A stretch of DNA of 64,000 nucleotides, taken from assembly GCF_032118995.1 (NCBI RefSeq), contig NC_092649.1:14332191-14396190 (forward strand), written 5' to 3'. Positions within the stretch are counted from its first letter, which is position 1; each line of letters starts with the position of its first letter. Made by a program: the position numbers and the translations under genes. Source of the DNA: Asterias amurensis (lineage: Eukaryota > Echinodermata > Asteroidea > Forcipulatida > Asteriidae). This document shows positions 49,101-55,082 of this stretch, piece after piece. The notes beneath the pieces are model-generated. The model did no database searches, was not told the DNA's origin, and was given only the letters and a program-made list of their open reading frames with translations.

Positions 49101-49369
49101 TGTGATGATTATACAGAAAGCCACCACCTCCCCAAAATGCATCTGTTGTGTACAAATATAAAGAATACATATATCACTCAAATCTATCTCAAATTCTACT
49201 GAAATATTTTTCTCTCCCCCAATTAGGAACGGTGTATCTGGTGTCGTCAGTTCAAGGTCCGTTTGAGACAGACCTTCGTCTGGAGATAAGACAATATAAT
49301 CAAGCTTATGACATCGTCAACATAAATGTTGCTATCATTAGCATCGATATCGGAGCCCACTGGTTCTAA
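19100..49369 (+). CDS. FBLN1: Fibulin-1, complete gene with two alternative C-terminal modules
   Basis: Fibulin-1 is a secreted extracellular-matrix glycoprotein that binds calcium, fibronectin, laminin and elastic fibres. Shared exons: 19100-19151, 22883-23148, 25141-25273, 26766-26903, 28681-28809, 29826-29957, 31633-31770, 35125-35259, 35928-36068, 36768-36899, 37635-37769, 38004-38132, 39063-39194, 41839-41970, 43467-43586, 43796-43916. Exon 16 then joins either 46320-46683 (D-like end, 842 aa) or 48436-48728 plus 49227-49369 (C-like end, 866 aa); both sums are in frame. Order of parts: signal peptide (about 1-18), anaphylatoxin-like CC modules (about 28-145), 13 EGF-like modules (151-722), fibulin C-terminal module. 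EGF exons are phase 1-1. Vertebrate fibulin-1 has nine EGF modules and is about 680-700 aa, so this one is longer. The start is the first ATG after an in-frame TGA. Fibulin-2 is less likely because its long Cys-free N-terminal domain is missing. Confidence 0.93.
19206..19596 (+). mobile_element. MITE family A, fibulin-1 intron 1
   Basis: TTAA edges; AAAGGCAGTGGACACTAAT at the left. Inner GAGACCTCAG / TGAGGTCTCG pair at about 19375-19405. Confidence 0.82.
20414..20755 (+). mobile_element. MITE family A, diverged
   Basis: GCACTGGACATAATATTGG at the left and GGTGTCTACAGTGGCAC at the right; TTAA edges lost. Confidence 0.65.
21494..21776 (-). mobile_element. MITE family A, internally deleted, abutting MITE B
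   Basis: TTAAAGACACTGGACACG at the left; right edge CACTGCCTTTTAA shares its TTAA (21773-21776) with the next element. Confidence 0.8.
21773..22152. mobile_element. MITE family B, TTAA at both ends
   Basis: TTAAAGGAACAAGTTGCCTT to GCAATGTGTTCCTTTAA. Central hairpin at about 21933-21980 (CGGCCATTTATGGGGGTCAA and its complement). Confidence 0.85.
22195..22325 (-). mobile_element. SINE S1, minus copy with C-run
   Basis: Tail CACATAAACCAATGTGTG, a C-run at 22221-22237, and a worn B box (GATTCAAACCC) at about 22280. Confidence 0.6.
22883..23148 (+). CDS. FBLN1: Fibulin-1 exon 2, anaphylatoxin-like modules
   Basis: Residues 18-106. Cysteine pairs RCCDEG and QSCCQK with spaced single cysteines match the anaphylatoxin-like fold of complement C3a/C5a and fibulin-1. 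Includes module I and the start of module II. Confidence 0.9.
23239..23380. repeat. Dispersed repeat family E, copy
   Basis: Starts GGCCCATTTTCATTAAGCC and ends GTTTTATGAAATTGGGCC, an imperfect inverted repeat. Confidence 0.6.
23577..23770 (+). repeat. Tandem duplication, about 113-base period
   Basis: AGTTTATTTATATAGTATAA and AGTTTATTTGTATAGTATAA begin two copies sharing CTTTCATTGTTCAACATATT; a local duplication in fibulin-1 intron 2. Confidence 0.75.
24006..24230. mobile_element. GC-richer inverted-repeat element, family N
   Basis: TIRs of about 35 bases: GTGCGTTCGATTAGCTTC at the left and the complement of ACATTCGATAAGCTTCCC at the right. Inside are repeated GGGTCGACCC / GCTCACCCG words. 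No coding sequence. Confidence 0.6.
24673..25056 (+). mobile_element. MITE family A
   Basis: TTAA edges; AAGGCAGTGGACACTATGG at the left, ATAGTGTCCAGTGTCTTTAA at the right. Ends 84 bases before fibulin-1 exon 3. Confidence 0.82.
25141..25273 (+). CDS. FBLN1: Fibulin-1 exon 3, last anaphylatoxin-like module
   Basis: Residues 107-150. TCCDCCALG and AFRECCLRAG align with the CCHCCLLG and FRACC segments of vertebrate fibulin-1. Donor GTAAGT, phase 1. Confidence 0.93.
25518..25634. mobile_element. Fold-back family D, copy
   Basis: GGGGTTGATTTGACAAAG ... TTTGTGAAATTCATCCC with inner GTCCTAACTTAGGACTAG. Confidence 0.6.
26015..26135 (+). mobile_element. SINE S5 with truncated tRNA-like part
   Basis: A box TAGCTCAGTTGG and B box GGTTCGAATCC lie too close for a functional tRNA: the anticodon arm is missing. 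The flank GTATGGCTTCTGACTGGC recurs at 35513-35575. Confidence 0.6.
26371..26623 (-). mobile_element. MITE family A, truncated
   Basis: Keeps the right end GTGTCCACTGCCTTTAA and the inner GAGACCTCA pair; left third missing. Confidence 0.75.
26766..26903 (+). CDS. FBLN1: Fibulin-1 exon 4, EGF-like 1
   Basis: Residues 151-197, six cysteines, with CVNLIGSYVC fitting the Asp/Asn hydroxylation consensus. It lacks the D-x-D/N-E-C start of the later modules. Confidence 0.9.
27052..27229. mobile_element. MITE family G, TTAA-flanked
   Basis: TTAAGCCCGGTTCATA at the left and TATGAATCGGGCTTAA at the right; inner inverted AATTTTGACATCA / TTTTTGATGTCAA. Second copy at 30494-30640 without TTAA. Confidence 0.7.
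27394..27627. mobile_element. Long inverted repeat, family H relative
   Basis: Arms of about 54 bases, nearly exact (AAGATATAGAAGAGTTTGCG and complement), around a centre of repeated ATGCTCTGATCGTC words. Confidence 0.75.
28248..28566 (+). mobile_element. MITE family A, truncated
   Basis: Begins inside the element (GTTGAGAGCTGTTGATAGT) and keeps the right end GTGTCCAGTGCCATTAA. Confidence 0.72.
28681..28809 (+). CDS. FBLN1: Fibulin-1 exon 5, EGF-like 2 (non-calcium type)
   Basis: Residues 197-240; pattern CDDSFCQHNC then CSCYEGYQL. No calcium-binding consensus. Resembles the first divergent EGF module of vertebrate fibulin-1. Confidence 0.9.
29412..29772. mobile_element. MITE family C, TTAA-flanked palindrome
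   Basis: TTAA at 29412 and 29769. Halves are inverted copies (GAAGATAATGATAGT / ACTATCATTATCTTC; GAGTAAAACAATGTCATG and complement). Ends 53 bases before fibulin-1 exon 6. Confidence 0.75.
29826..29957 (+). CDS. FBLN1: Fibulin-1 exon 6, EGF-like 3 (non-calcium type)
   Basis: Residues 240-284; CMFADCEYGC then CYCDQGYDL. Looks like a duplicate of the exon 5 module. The exon follows directly after MITE C (29412-29772). Confidence 0.88.
30105..30435 (+). mobile_element. MITE family A, distinct subfamily (A2)
   Basis: TTAA edges with a changed TIR: AAGGGAAGGTACACGTTTGG and its complement. Inner body still A-like. Confidence 0.75.
30494..30640. mobile_element. MITE family G, copy
   Basis: AAGCCTGGTTCATACTTC at the left, GTTTGAACTGGGCTTT at the right. 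Confidence 0.55.
31633..31770 (+). CDS. FBLN1: Fibulin-1 exon 7, calcium-binding EGF
   Basis: Residues 284-330; begins DLNEC and contains CTNTVGSYVC, the calcium-binding and hydroxylation motifs. Confidence 0.93.
32514..32960 (+). repeat. Tandem duplication, about 215-base period
   Basis: CATAATTCTTCCTTGCAAAC starts both copies (about 32515 and 32730). Copies differ by small indels. In fibulin-1 intron 7. Confidence 0.72.
33001..33387 (+). mobile_element. MITE family A
   Basis: TTAA edges; AAAGGCAGTGGACACTATTG at the left and AGTGTCCACTGTCTTT at the right; inner GAGACCTCAG / TTGAGGTCTCG. One of the best preserved copies. Confidence 0.85.
33834..34066. mobile_element. Inverted-repeat element, family K
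   Basis: Left CCATGGACCCTTCCCATGAA; right is the complement of ATAGACCCTTCCCCATGAAA. GC-richer than its surroundings. Confidence 0.55.
34390..34480 (-). repeat. Dispersed repeat family J, fragment
   Basis: GTGGAAAAAGTAAATTTGTA and CTTGCACAGGGCACCACGAC words as in 9336-9500. Confidence 0.5.
34571..34703. repeat. Short inverted repeat
   Basis: CCATACTGGTGGGCAATT at the left and the complement of CACCATGTTGGTGGGCAGTT at the right; a possible small MITE seen once. Confidence 0.4.
34997..35071. mobile_element. Family H solitary arm
   Basis: ATAAAGCAAGACAGTTCTCT ... CTACCTGGCAAATAGATACA matches the right arm of 7473-7827. Confidence 0.6.
35125..35259 (+). CDS. FBLN1: Fibulin-1 exon 8, calcium-binding EGF
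   Basis: Residues 330-375; begins DINEC, motif CQNYAGGFYC. Confidence 0.93.
35430..35575. mobile_element. SINE S5 body fragment
   Basis: GAGGTGATCCCCTGGCTGCC and GTATGGCTTCTGATTGGC. The first part recurs inverted at 38830-38905, the second matches 26015-26060. Confidence 0.5.
35928..36068 (+). CDS. FBLN1: Fibulin-1 exon 9, calcium-binding EGF
   Basis: Residues 375-422; begins DVDEC, motif CDNSPGSFRC. Confidence 0.93.
36100..36260. mobile_element. Fold-back family D, diverged copy
   Basis: CTGGTTTCACAAAACGCTGG to GTTTGGTGAAATCG with inner CGTCCTAACTTAGGATG. Confidence 0.5.
36768..36899 (+). CDS. FBLN1: Fibulin-1 exon 10, calcium-binding EGF
   Basis: Residues 422-466; begins DIDEC, motif CQNTVGSYKC. 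Confidence 0.93.
36908..36955 (+). repeat. CAAT/CAGT microsatellite
   Basis: Simple tetranucleotide run directly after the fibulin-1 exon 10 donor. Confidence 0.85.
37246..37440 (+). mobile_element. SINE S1, plus copy
   Basis: A box TTGTCTAGCTGG, B box GGTTCGAATCC, tail ending ATTCTTTATCCCTGATGCAA. Confidence 0.7.
37441..37634 (+). pseudogene. Two decayed copies of the exon 11 splice acceptor and exon start
   Basis: CGCAG then GACATTGATGAGTGTGATAT at 37470, and GTGAAG then ATATTGACAAGTGTGATATG at 37561. Both resemble the true acceptor (37634) and first codons DIDEC of exon 11 but soon hit stops and lack the rest of an EGF exon. The second has lost the AG context of a strong acceptor (GAAG). 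Confidence 0.7.
37635..37769 (+). CDS. FBLN1: Fibulin-1 exon 11, calcium-binding EGF
   Basis: Residues 466-511; begins DIDEC, motif CTNNYGGYTC. Two broken copies of its acceptor and first codons lie just upstream (37441-37600). Confidence 0.93.
38004..38132 (+). CDS. FBLN1: Fibulin-1 exon 12, calcium-binding EGF
   Basis: Residues 511-554; begins DVNEC, motif CQNVEGSYQC. Confidence 0.93.
39063..39194 (+). CDS. FBLN1: Fibulin-1 exon 13, calcium-binding EGF
   Basis: Residues 554-598; begins DLNEC, motif CFNFMGSFTC. Confidence 0.93.
39433..39612 (+). repeat. Dispersed repeat family J
   Basis: Reference copy: GGCAACAAAGGAGGTTGCCT, CTCCTGTAGAAACTT, TACCAAGGAGAAATTGCCTT. Confidence 0.6.
40548..41735. 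mobile_element. Element containing a ~145-base tandem array, fibulin-1 intron 13
   Basis: Bounded by GGCGAGCTGC and its complement GCAGCTCGCC (41710). Contains a CCGT/CTGT run at 40591-40620 and the array of the next entry. Element limits are an inference. Confidence 0.45.
40960..41640 (+). repeat. Tandem array, period 142-148, about four units
   Basis: CCAGTTGAATGAGCTGAAAC begins at 40971, 41119, 41261 and 41404. Units share CTTCTGTCGTATAGATACAT. The last part is worn and interrupted. Confidence 0.85.
41839..41970 (+). CDS. FBLN1: Fibulin-1 exon 14, calcium-binding EGF
   Basis: Residues 598-642; begins DINEC, motif CVNLPGSFRC. Confidence 0.93.
42040..42405 (-). mobile_element. MITE family A
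   Basis: TTAA edges; AAAGACCCTGGACACTATTG at the left and GTGTCCACTGCCTTTAA at the right. Confidence 0.8.
42524..42745 (-). mobile_element. SINE-like repeat family S2, second copy
   Basis: CCAGGAACACCGGGGCGAAC and TTTACACAACACATGGGACC as in 262-590; tRNA-like end cut off. Confidence 0.6.
42866..43003 (+). mobile_element. MITE family A, 3' fragment
   Basis: CAATTGAGCTCAAATTTTCA to TGGTGTCCAATGTCTTAA. Confidence 0.7.
43467..43586 (+). CDS. FBLN1: Fibulin-1 exon 15, calcium-binding EGF
   Basis: Residues 642-682; begins DVNEC, motif CKNTFGSYRC; short first loop. Donor GTAAGT. Confidence 0.93.
43796..43916 (+). CDS. FBLN1: Fibulin-1 exon 16, last EGF, alternative-splice hub
   Basis: Residues 682-722; NINEC, CFDTRGGFKC, then CPQYYRKEIQ, which aligns with the last EGF of vertebrate fibulin-1 (CPENYRRS region). 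Donor GTAAGT in phase 2. Both downstream acceptors (46320 and 48436) restore the same frame. Confidence 0.93.
44605..44935 (+). repeat. Degenerate tandem repeat, about 130-140 bases
   Basis: TTTCATGCATTTTGTGT recurs at about 44610, 44747 and 44879, each followed by related sequence. Confidence 0.55.
44957..45019 (+). repeat. Minisatellite, 19-base unit, three copies
   Basis: TTGTTGTGATGGCCGTGGT repeated; the last unit changed to GCCGCC. Confidence 0.85.
45164..45407. repeat. Dispersed repeat family E, full inverted form
   Basis: GGGCCCAATATCATAAAGCG at the left and GCTTTATGGAATTGGGACC at the right, with inner AAAAACAGGATTACCAACCG inverted. Confidence 0.65.
46320..46683 (+). CDS. FBLN1: Fibulin-1 terminal exon, D-type C-terminal module
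   Basis: Encodes a fibulin C-terminal module of about 120 residues ending VAEYSF and TGA at 46681. KCVRRRC, NCLNLPLSI and AFSSGFVAPATLFKI resemble the fibulin-1D end of vertebrates. The exon has its own poly(A) signal, so using it ends the transcript. The acceptor is a CAGCAG pair. Confidence 0.88.
46769..46774 (+). terminator. poly(A) signal AATAAA, fibulin-1 D-type transcript
   Basis: AATAAA 86 bases after the TGA at 46681-46683. Its use would compete with splicing to the downstream C-type exons. Confidence 0.65.
47983..48346 (+). mobile_element. MITE family A
   Basis: TTAA edges; AAAGGCATTGGACACTTATG at the left; right end shortened (TTGACAATGCCTTTAA). Ends 89 bases before the C-type exon 48436. 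Confidence 0.78.
48436..48728 (+). CDS. FBLN1: Fibulin-1 alternative exon, C-type module part 1
   Basis: Begins GGDIRCRKVDLCPNNDMNC, which parallels the fibulin-1C segment RCIKSCRPNDVTC. Acceptor AG at 48434-48435 accepts phase 2 from exon 16; donor GTGAGT, phase 1 out. Confidence 0.88.
49227..49369 (+). CDS. FBLN1: Fibulin-1 alternative last exon, C-type module part 2
   Basis: Encodes GTVYLVSSVQGPFETDLRL and ends IDIGAHWF then TAA. The vertebrate fibulin-1C tail likewise has V-x-GPF and ends in WF. Confidence 0.88.
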
Positions 49370-50185
49370 ATGCCATCGCCATGAAAAGCTTGGCAAGGCA
49401 CGGCAAGGATACATTACAATCCTCAAACAGTTTTGTCTGTGTTCCTTTTTTATTCAATGAGCTCAGAATGTAGTAATCTTTTAAGATTTGTCTTCAAATA
49501 ATAATTGTTTTATACAGTGGACAAGCACCAAATTTCATAAGTTAGTCCACATTCAAGCTTTGAATTTTATAAAGTCCCCCCTTATTTTTAACAAACTATA
49601 ACTAATAAAATTGCAAGTATTGCCAAGTTGTTTTTTCCTGAAAAAAAACTGAGTATACTGTTCTAAGCGTCTTCTCAGAGCTAGCCTTTCTCCAAACAGA
49701 TCTCCCAACAGACTTTTGTACATTTTTGTTTAAGTTTACTTGTAGTTTTTATTATGGGCCACAACCTTGCAAAGCTTCAAACTTCACTCCTAAACAGCTC
49801 TGATAGAACTTTACAAACTGTGAAACTACACCATAGGTGCCTTTGGCTAAGCCTAGCAATTGTATGTGCACTATCTCCTTTGGAAAATAACTGCTGCCAC
49901 ACAGTAGACTTGTGTACAAGTTGTTAAATGTCTGTTGCAGTGATAGCGTTCCGACTCTCCCAGCGATATACTGCTGTCACGACTACGGTCCCATTTAACA
50001 AGCAGAATTCGGCAACCACCATTTCGCGATCTCGCCATAGCATCGCTATAACTTGACTATCTCGTGGGACCATTTTTAACGATTTCTCCACAAGTCTAGC
50101 CACACAGTTGTACTCTTTTTTGTTTATTTGTAACTTCGCAAATTGAATTTGACATTTTTAATAAAGCAAAGTATTTTTTACTGAT
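49370..50185 (+). other. FBLN1: Fibulin-1 C-type 3' UTR
   Basis: Non-coding sequence after the stop, with two candidate poly(A) signals (AATAAA at 49604 and 50160). The far end is an estimate. Confidence 0.5.
50160..50165 (+). terminator. poly(A) signal AATAAA, fibulin-1 C-type transcript
   Basis: Canonical hexamer, T-rich after. A nearer alternative is at 49604-49609. Confidence 0.5.
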
Positions 50186-50988
50186 CAAGTCATTGCTCAT
50201 TATTTTAATGAACTGGTGAAGTTAATAAATGTACATACTAGTCTAGTCTTAGAATTTTGTATATCCTTAAAATGTTTATAATATGTATTTTTTAAAGAAT
50301 TACTCAAAGCAAACAATTTTTTCTGGATGATAAAGTTATAATATATGGCGCATGCACAACAAAAAATGCCAAGGTCTTGCTTGCAAAATATGCAACAGCA
50401 AAGTACCCAAACTGTTTTCCCCCGTGCTTGTACTGTGTTTTTGATTTTGTGACGACTCCCTCCCAACATGTTCAGTTTGCGTAAGGTCAAGTTTTTAAAA
50501 GTTAAATTCACCTTCCAGGTTTTTTGTTCTGATATTGATTCAAAATTATTTAAGTTCCCACCGATTAACAGAAGTAGGTTTTAGATTGATATTAGATCAA
50601 TGAGTAGACCAATTCATGAGTCAAGAAGAAAGTATTCATGGTGTTCGACAAAGACCACTTGACAACAACTATTTGAGTTGAGTGTGGTTGGAAACAATTT
50701 TCCCAACAGAATACAATCCATTTCTCAGACTTATGGCAACAAAGGGAATTAACCCGGGTCCACTTTCTTAGCTGCATAGGCAGAAAATATTGCCAAAACG
50801 TGCTTTGCTAAGCCAAATAAAGCTGGATTACAGCCACAAACAGTACAAGTGGGATGGTATTTTGGCTGGTAACCTTATACTGGTAAGCGTAATTTTGGTT
50901 GTGCTTTACTGTATTGCTTTAAAGCAGCTCTACGGATTAGAGTCCTGGTATGGCTAGATGCAACAAAGTCAACCATGGGAAACGTGCG
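50186..50988. other. Intergenic, no gene seen
   Basis: Between the fibulin-1 3' end and the next repeats. Some family E-like words (CTAAGCCAAATAAAG) near 50800-50900, otherwise nothing supportable. Confidence 0.4.
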
Positions 50989-51340
50989 TTAAAGGCAGTG
51001 GACACTATTGTTAATTAGTCAAAATAATTTTAGCATAAAACCTAACTTGGTCAAATTATTTGGGAGAGGTTGATAATATAAAACATTGTGAGAAACGGCT
51101 CCCTCTGAGAAAGAAGTAATGTTCCACGAATTTGATTTCGAGACCTCAAGTTTAGAATTTGAGGTCTCGAAGTTAATCATCTGAAAGCACACAACTTCGT
51201 GTGACGTGGTTGTTTTTTCTTTCATTATTATCTCCCAACTTCGACGACCGATACAGCTCAAATTTTCACAGGTTTGTTATTTTATGCATAATGTTGAAAT
51301 ACACCAAGTGACAATTACCAGTAGTGCCCACTGCCTGTAA
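50989..51340 (+). mobile_element. MITE family A
   Basis: TTAAAGGCAGTGGACACTAT at the left; right edge mutated to GTAA. Inner GAGACCTCAA / TTGAGGTCTCG kept. Confidence 0.78.
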
Positions 51341-51499
51341 AGCCTAGTCACACTGCAGCCATAACTATCAGAACACAAAGAGCACTTTGTTCCATTGGTG
51401 GAAATACTCCATGCAGAATACGCCAACTCATTCAATCAATCGAAGGCATGCAAAGATAACATTCTCGTTGTCGTTCTCGATGTCTGTGTGACCAGGCCT
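51341..51499. mobile_element. Fold-back family F, worn copy
   Basis: AGCCTAGTCACACTGCAGCC to TGTGTGACCAGGCCTT, directly adjoining the MITE A above. Confidence 0.55.
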
Positions 51500-51610
51500 T
51501 TACTCCTTTTTAGAGAAAGCTAGAAGACTATGGTTATGTACTCTGATTGTATGCACTATTGTAATTCCAATATTGTCCAATGCAAATTTTCAAAATGCAA
51601 ATATTATTAT

Positions 51611-51942
51611 GGGAAACGCTGTTTGATTGGGCGAAGTTGATGTATGAAAAGCGTTTGAACCGTTTGTTATAAAATGCATATGGTTAGAAAGATGTTTTAA
51701 AAGCATACCTCGAAATTGCACGATTTTGCTTTTATGCCGTGAACTAACTCGGCATGCCATTTTATGGAGTCAAATGGCCGACCATGCTGGTTTGCCAAGT
51801 AAAGAAAAACCATGTAATTTAGAACCATGCGTTGAAATTACTTTTAAAACATTTTTGTAACCTTATGCATTTTATAAGCAACGGTTCCAAATGCTTTTCA
51901 TAGACCAACTTGTCCGAACCAAGGCAATGCGTGTCCCTTTAA
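51611..51942. mobile_element. MITE family B, diverged
   Basis: Right end GAACCAAGGCAATGCGTG then CCCTTTAA; the core hairpin is still recognisable (TATGGAGTCAAATGGCC). Confidence 0.7.
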
Positions 51943-52514
51943 ACAAGGCCATGTGATTGTAAGATTCGCTCTTGTGTCTGCAACTTATTTTTCATGAATT
52001 TGTGTTTTTAATTCAATATTTTATCAATGCCTTTTTACAAGTATGTTATTGCTTTTTTTTGTCTTTCCAAAAAATCTCTTGGAACTCACTATATTTTTAA
52101 CTCTCTTGTGTATTTTTATATAGTTGGTTGCAACTAGTAGTTAATAAAATTTTACACTAAATAAAATTGTACACTAAATAAATTAACCTTTTGTATATCT
52201 CTAAATTTTTGTTGTTGTTAAAACCTTTTGTGATAACATGGTGATAATTAAGGTGGGATTTTCATCTGGCTTTCAACAGGGCTCAATTTCATGAAGTAAG
52301 ATTGTTTGTCAGGGTTACCGTTCACGATTTACATACATCACATGTTGTACCAAGTCTGTGCTAAGCCTGTTTTCTACAACTTCATTCCAATTTGTGCATC
52401 AATCTTGCCGCCCCCCCCCCCATTTTTTCTCTAATATGCCTAGCTTATAATCATACAACCCCCATATTTGTGTGATTCAACTTCATGTATGCATATTAAT
52501 GGGAGTTTAATTAG

Positions 52515-52680
52515 GTGCGCTGTGGCCGAGAGGTCAAGCGCACTGGACTCGAGAAAACCAGAATGTAGGTTTGAGGCCTGCGGTCTTAGTATGTGTCCGA
52601 ACGAAAGACAGTTGATCATTTTTGCTTTGTCCTTCGGATCGGACATGAAGCCGTAGATCTAGTGTGTTGTGTAATGCATG
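52515..52680 (+). mobile_element. tRNA-derived SINE, family S4 (Ser/Leu-like head)
   Basis: GTGGCCGAGAGGTCAAGCGC is a class II tRNA 5' half. The B box is worn (GGTTTGAGGCC), so it is not a functional tRNA. Confidence 0.6.
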
Positions 52681-52701
52681 TGAAAGAAGTTTTAGAACCC
52701 A

Positions 52702-52874
52702 GGGGTGGATTTCACAAAGGTAGTCCTAACTTAGGACTAGTCCTAGGCAATGCTAAGAGATAGGACCAGTCCCAAGTTAGGATGAGTTACTGGTCTTAAC
52801 TTAGGACCAGTCCTATCTCTTTGCATTGCCTAGGACTAGTTTTAAGTTAGGACTACCTTTGTGAAATCCGCCCC
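52702..52874. mobile_element. Fold-back family D, near-perfect 173-base palindrome
   Basis: GGGGTGGATTTCACAAAGGT and the complement at the right, with inner GTCCTAACTTAGGACTAG repeats in both arms. Confidence 0.8.
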
Positions 52875-54376
52875 AGTACACTCATTGCTAAGAGAAGGTA
52901 CTGGGTACTATTTACGGGTGTAGTTGGCTCCAGACTGCACCACAACGCCTTGTAAACTGTTACATCCAGGGATGAGATTTGTCAGACTTTTATCTGAATT
53001 CAGACTTTTCAAGTTGGCCTGGTGAAGAAAACCAGCTGTTTCTTTTTCAACGATAAAACAAAATCCTGCTCTTTGACCAACTTCTCTAGTGCTGAGAACA
53101 CTGTTCACTAAAAGCTCAGTGGAATCTATAACTCCAGGGGTTACCGTACAGGTGGAAAAAAAAACATACTTTCAACATAAATCAGCAGAATTTGTATCCT
53201 ACATGTGTAGTTTCAGACCTTTTTGTGCGCAATGACTCTCATCCCTGTACATGGTGCTATGTTCATAATTGCATGAAATGTTTCGTACACAGTTCCACAC
53301 ATCTTGCCGAGACACTAACGAGTTCTTTGGGATGCACTCAATTGCGGTAAAGCACTATAAAAACAGCGCGCTTTCAGAGTTTAAGGAATGTAGTTGAATG
53401 ATCCAAGCTATTAGTGTGCTCAAGCTCTGAAGTAGCCAACAAAAGAGACCTCGAGAACTGATCTCCCTTATTTGATCTTATAAAATGTTTAGAAACCTTA
53501 TACATGTACATGCATTCAGTTTAGGGTGACCTCGTAAAGGTCTGAACTGTGATCACGACAAAGTACTTGTATTTTGACGTGCCAAGTGCTCAACAAGTAC
53601 TTGCAATGTTATCACAAGCGTGCGGGCAAAGGTAGTGGCTTAATAAAGCCAATTGGTGTTGGTTTGTTTGGTGTCTTCTTTCTGGGGGTCTAGTGACAAG
53701 AGGGATCAAAAAGGTACATTAGGAAGCGAGGCTGAAGTTCTCTGCTTAGCAGTTAACAGGGCCGTGCTAAGCAGCATAATAAACTCGACTCAAGATGACA
53801 TGCATGGTTGTTCTCCGACTCGAGGCTTGTCCCGACTTTAATTACACTGTACAGTTAAATTATTTCAGATATTATAACATCAACAGATATAATTAAAATC
53901 ACACCATGATTAGAATTGACTTGAATTCCCCCTAATGTCTTTGGTTGTAGGATCTTCCTCTATCCCCCAAAATACTTCATTCTGTAATAACTCAACATCC
54001 AAATGTTTTGACAAAGTGAATTCCTGCTCCAATGATATGTAATAGGAATTCCACGACCATCTCACACAAAGTCAGAAAACTGACAGGGTTGGATTTTGGA
54101 CTGATCGGCTGAACTATTTATTTCCTGTTTTTGTTACCCTGTAATTTCAAAAATATTCATGCGCAATAATTTAGTTGAAAATTTCCTCAAACCATGTTCC
54201 TTTCAATCTGTTCCTTTCAACCTGTACCTGGTAGGCCCCATTTACCCCACCCAAGTCGACCCAACTTTGAAGTGACATTTATATTATTACCCATTTGCAC
54301 AGGAATGTAAATCCTACACCAATGTACATGTGAGTCTAAAAGACAATATCAATCAACTTGATGGAAAGATGATCGG
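52875..54376. other. Intergenic, no gene seen
   Basis: No open frame with support. It may include the HSD17B10 3' UTR end; TTTATT at 54117-54122 is a weak minus-strand poly(A) signal candidate. Confidence 0.35.
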
Positions 54377-54442
54377 GTCTCCGTGGTCAAGTGGTTAGAT
54401 TGCAGGACTTGCAATTACAAGGGTTCCAATCCTACCGAGCAA
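54377..54442 (+). mobile_element. Degenerate tRNA-like sequence (SINE head)
   Basis: GTGGTCAAGTGGTTAG and GGTTCCAATCC resemble A and B boxes, but the acceptor stem does not pair. Confidence 0.45.
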
Positions 54443-54449
54443 ACCGCTG

Positions 54450-54840
54450 ATTTCACAATGACTAGAATAAGTATTGACTTCTAGTTACCGAATCATAATT
54501 TCTTAGTTTGTGCAATTCATAATCATAGATGTTAAACCAATGTGTGTATGAAAGAGATTGGCTGTTGCCAGCTTGGTGCTTGTATCCCATTGTGGGATTT
54601 TGCCAAGTTTTCCTTGACAGGAAGATCTTCTAAACAAACAGATCCCTTTCTTCCACAATGTCTAGAATAATTATGTCGTCTAATTACTGAATCACAATTT
54701 CTTGATTTGTGCAATACATAATCATAAATGTTAAACCAATGTTTGTATGAAAGAGATTGGCTGTCACCAGCTTGGTGTTTATATCCCCTTGTGGCAGTTG
54801 GCTGAGTACCCCCGACGAGAAGATCATCTAAACAAATATA
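54450..54840. repeat. Tandem duplication, about 195-base period, downstream of HSD17B10
   Basis: CACAATGACTAGAATAA (54456) and CACAATGTCTAGAATAA (54655) begin two copies; both contain TATGAAAGAGATTGGCTGT. Probably in or near the HSD17B10 3' UTR. Confidence 0.75.
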
Positions 54841-54891
54841 TCCCATGCCAATGTGTGCGTATGTCACCTATCCACACCAATGTCCATTAAT

Positions 54892-55082
54892 CTAAGGCTG
54901 CATCCTTATGGCCCCATCTAGACGAATTGTCTCGGCATTCATCATGGGATTCTCAATGATACACTGAACCATGTGTGCGTACTCGTCAGGGTGGCCAAGA
55001 CGACTAGGAAACGGAACCATACGAGCTAAGAAGGTCTTCACCTTCTCTGGTAGCGATGCTAGAAGTGGTGTGTCAAACAATC
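54892..55082 (-). CDS. HSD17B10: HSD17B10 exon 5, C-terminus
   Basis: Encodes [38 protein letters not shown] and [11 protein letters not shown], then TAG at 54892-54894. Confidence 0.98.
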
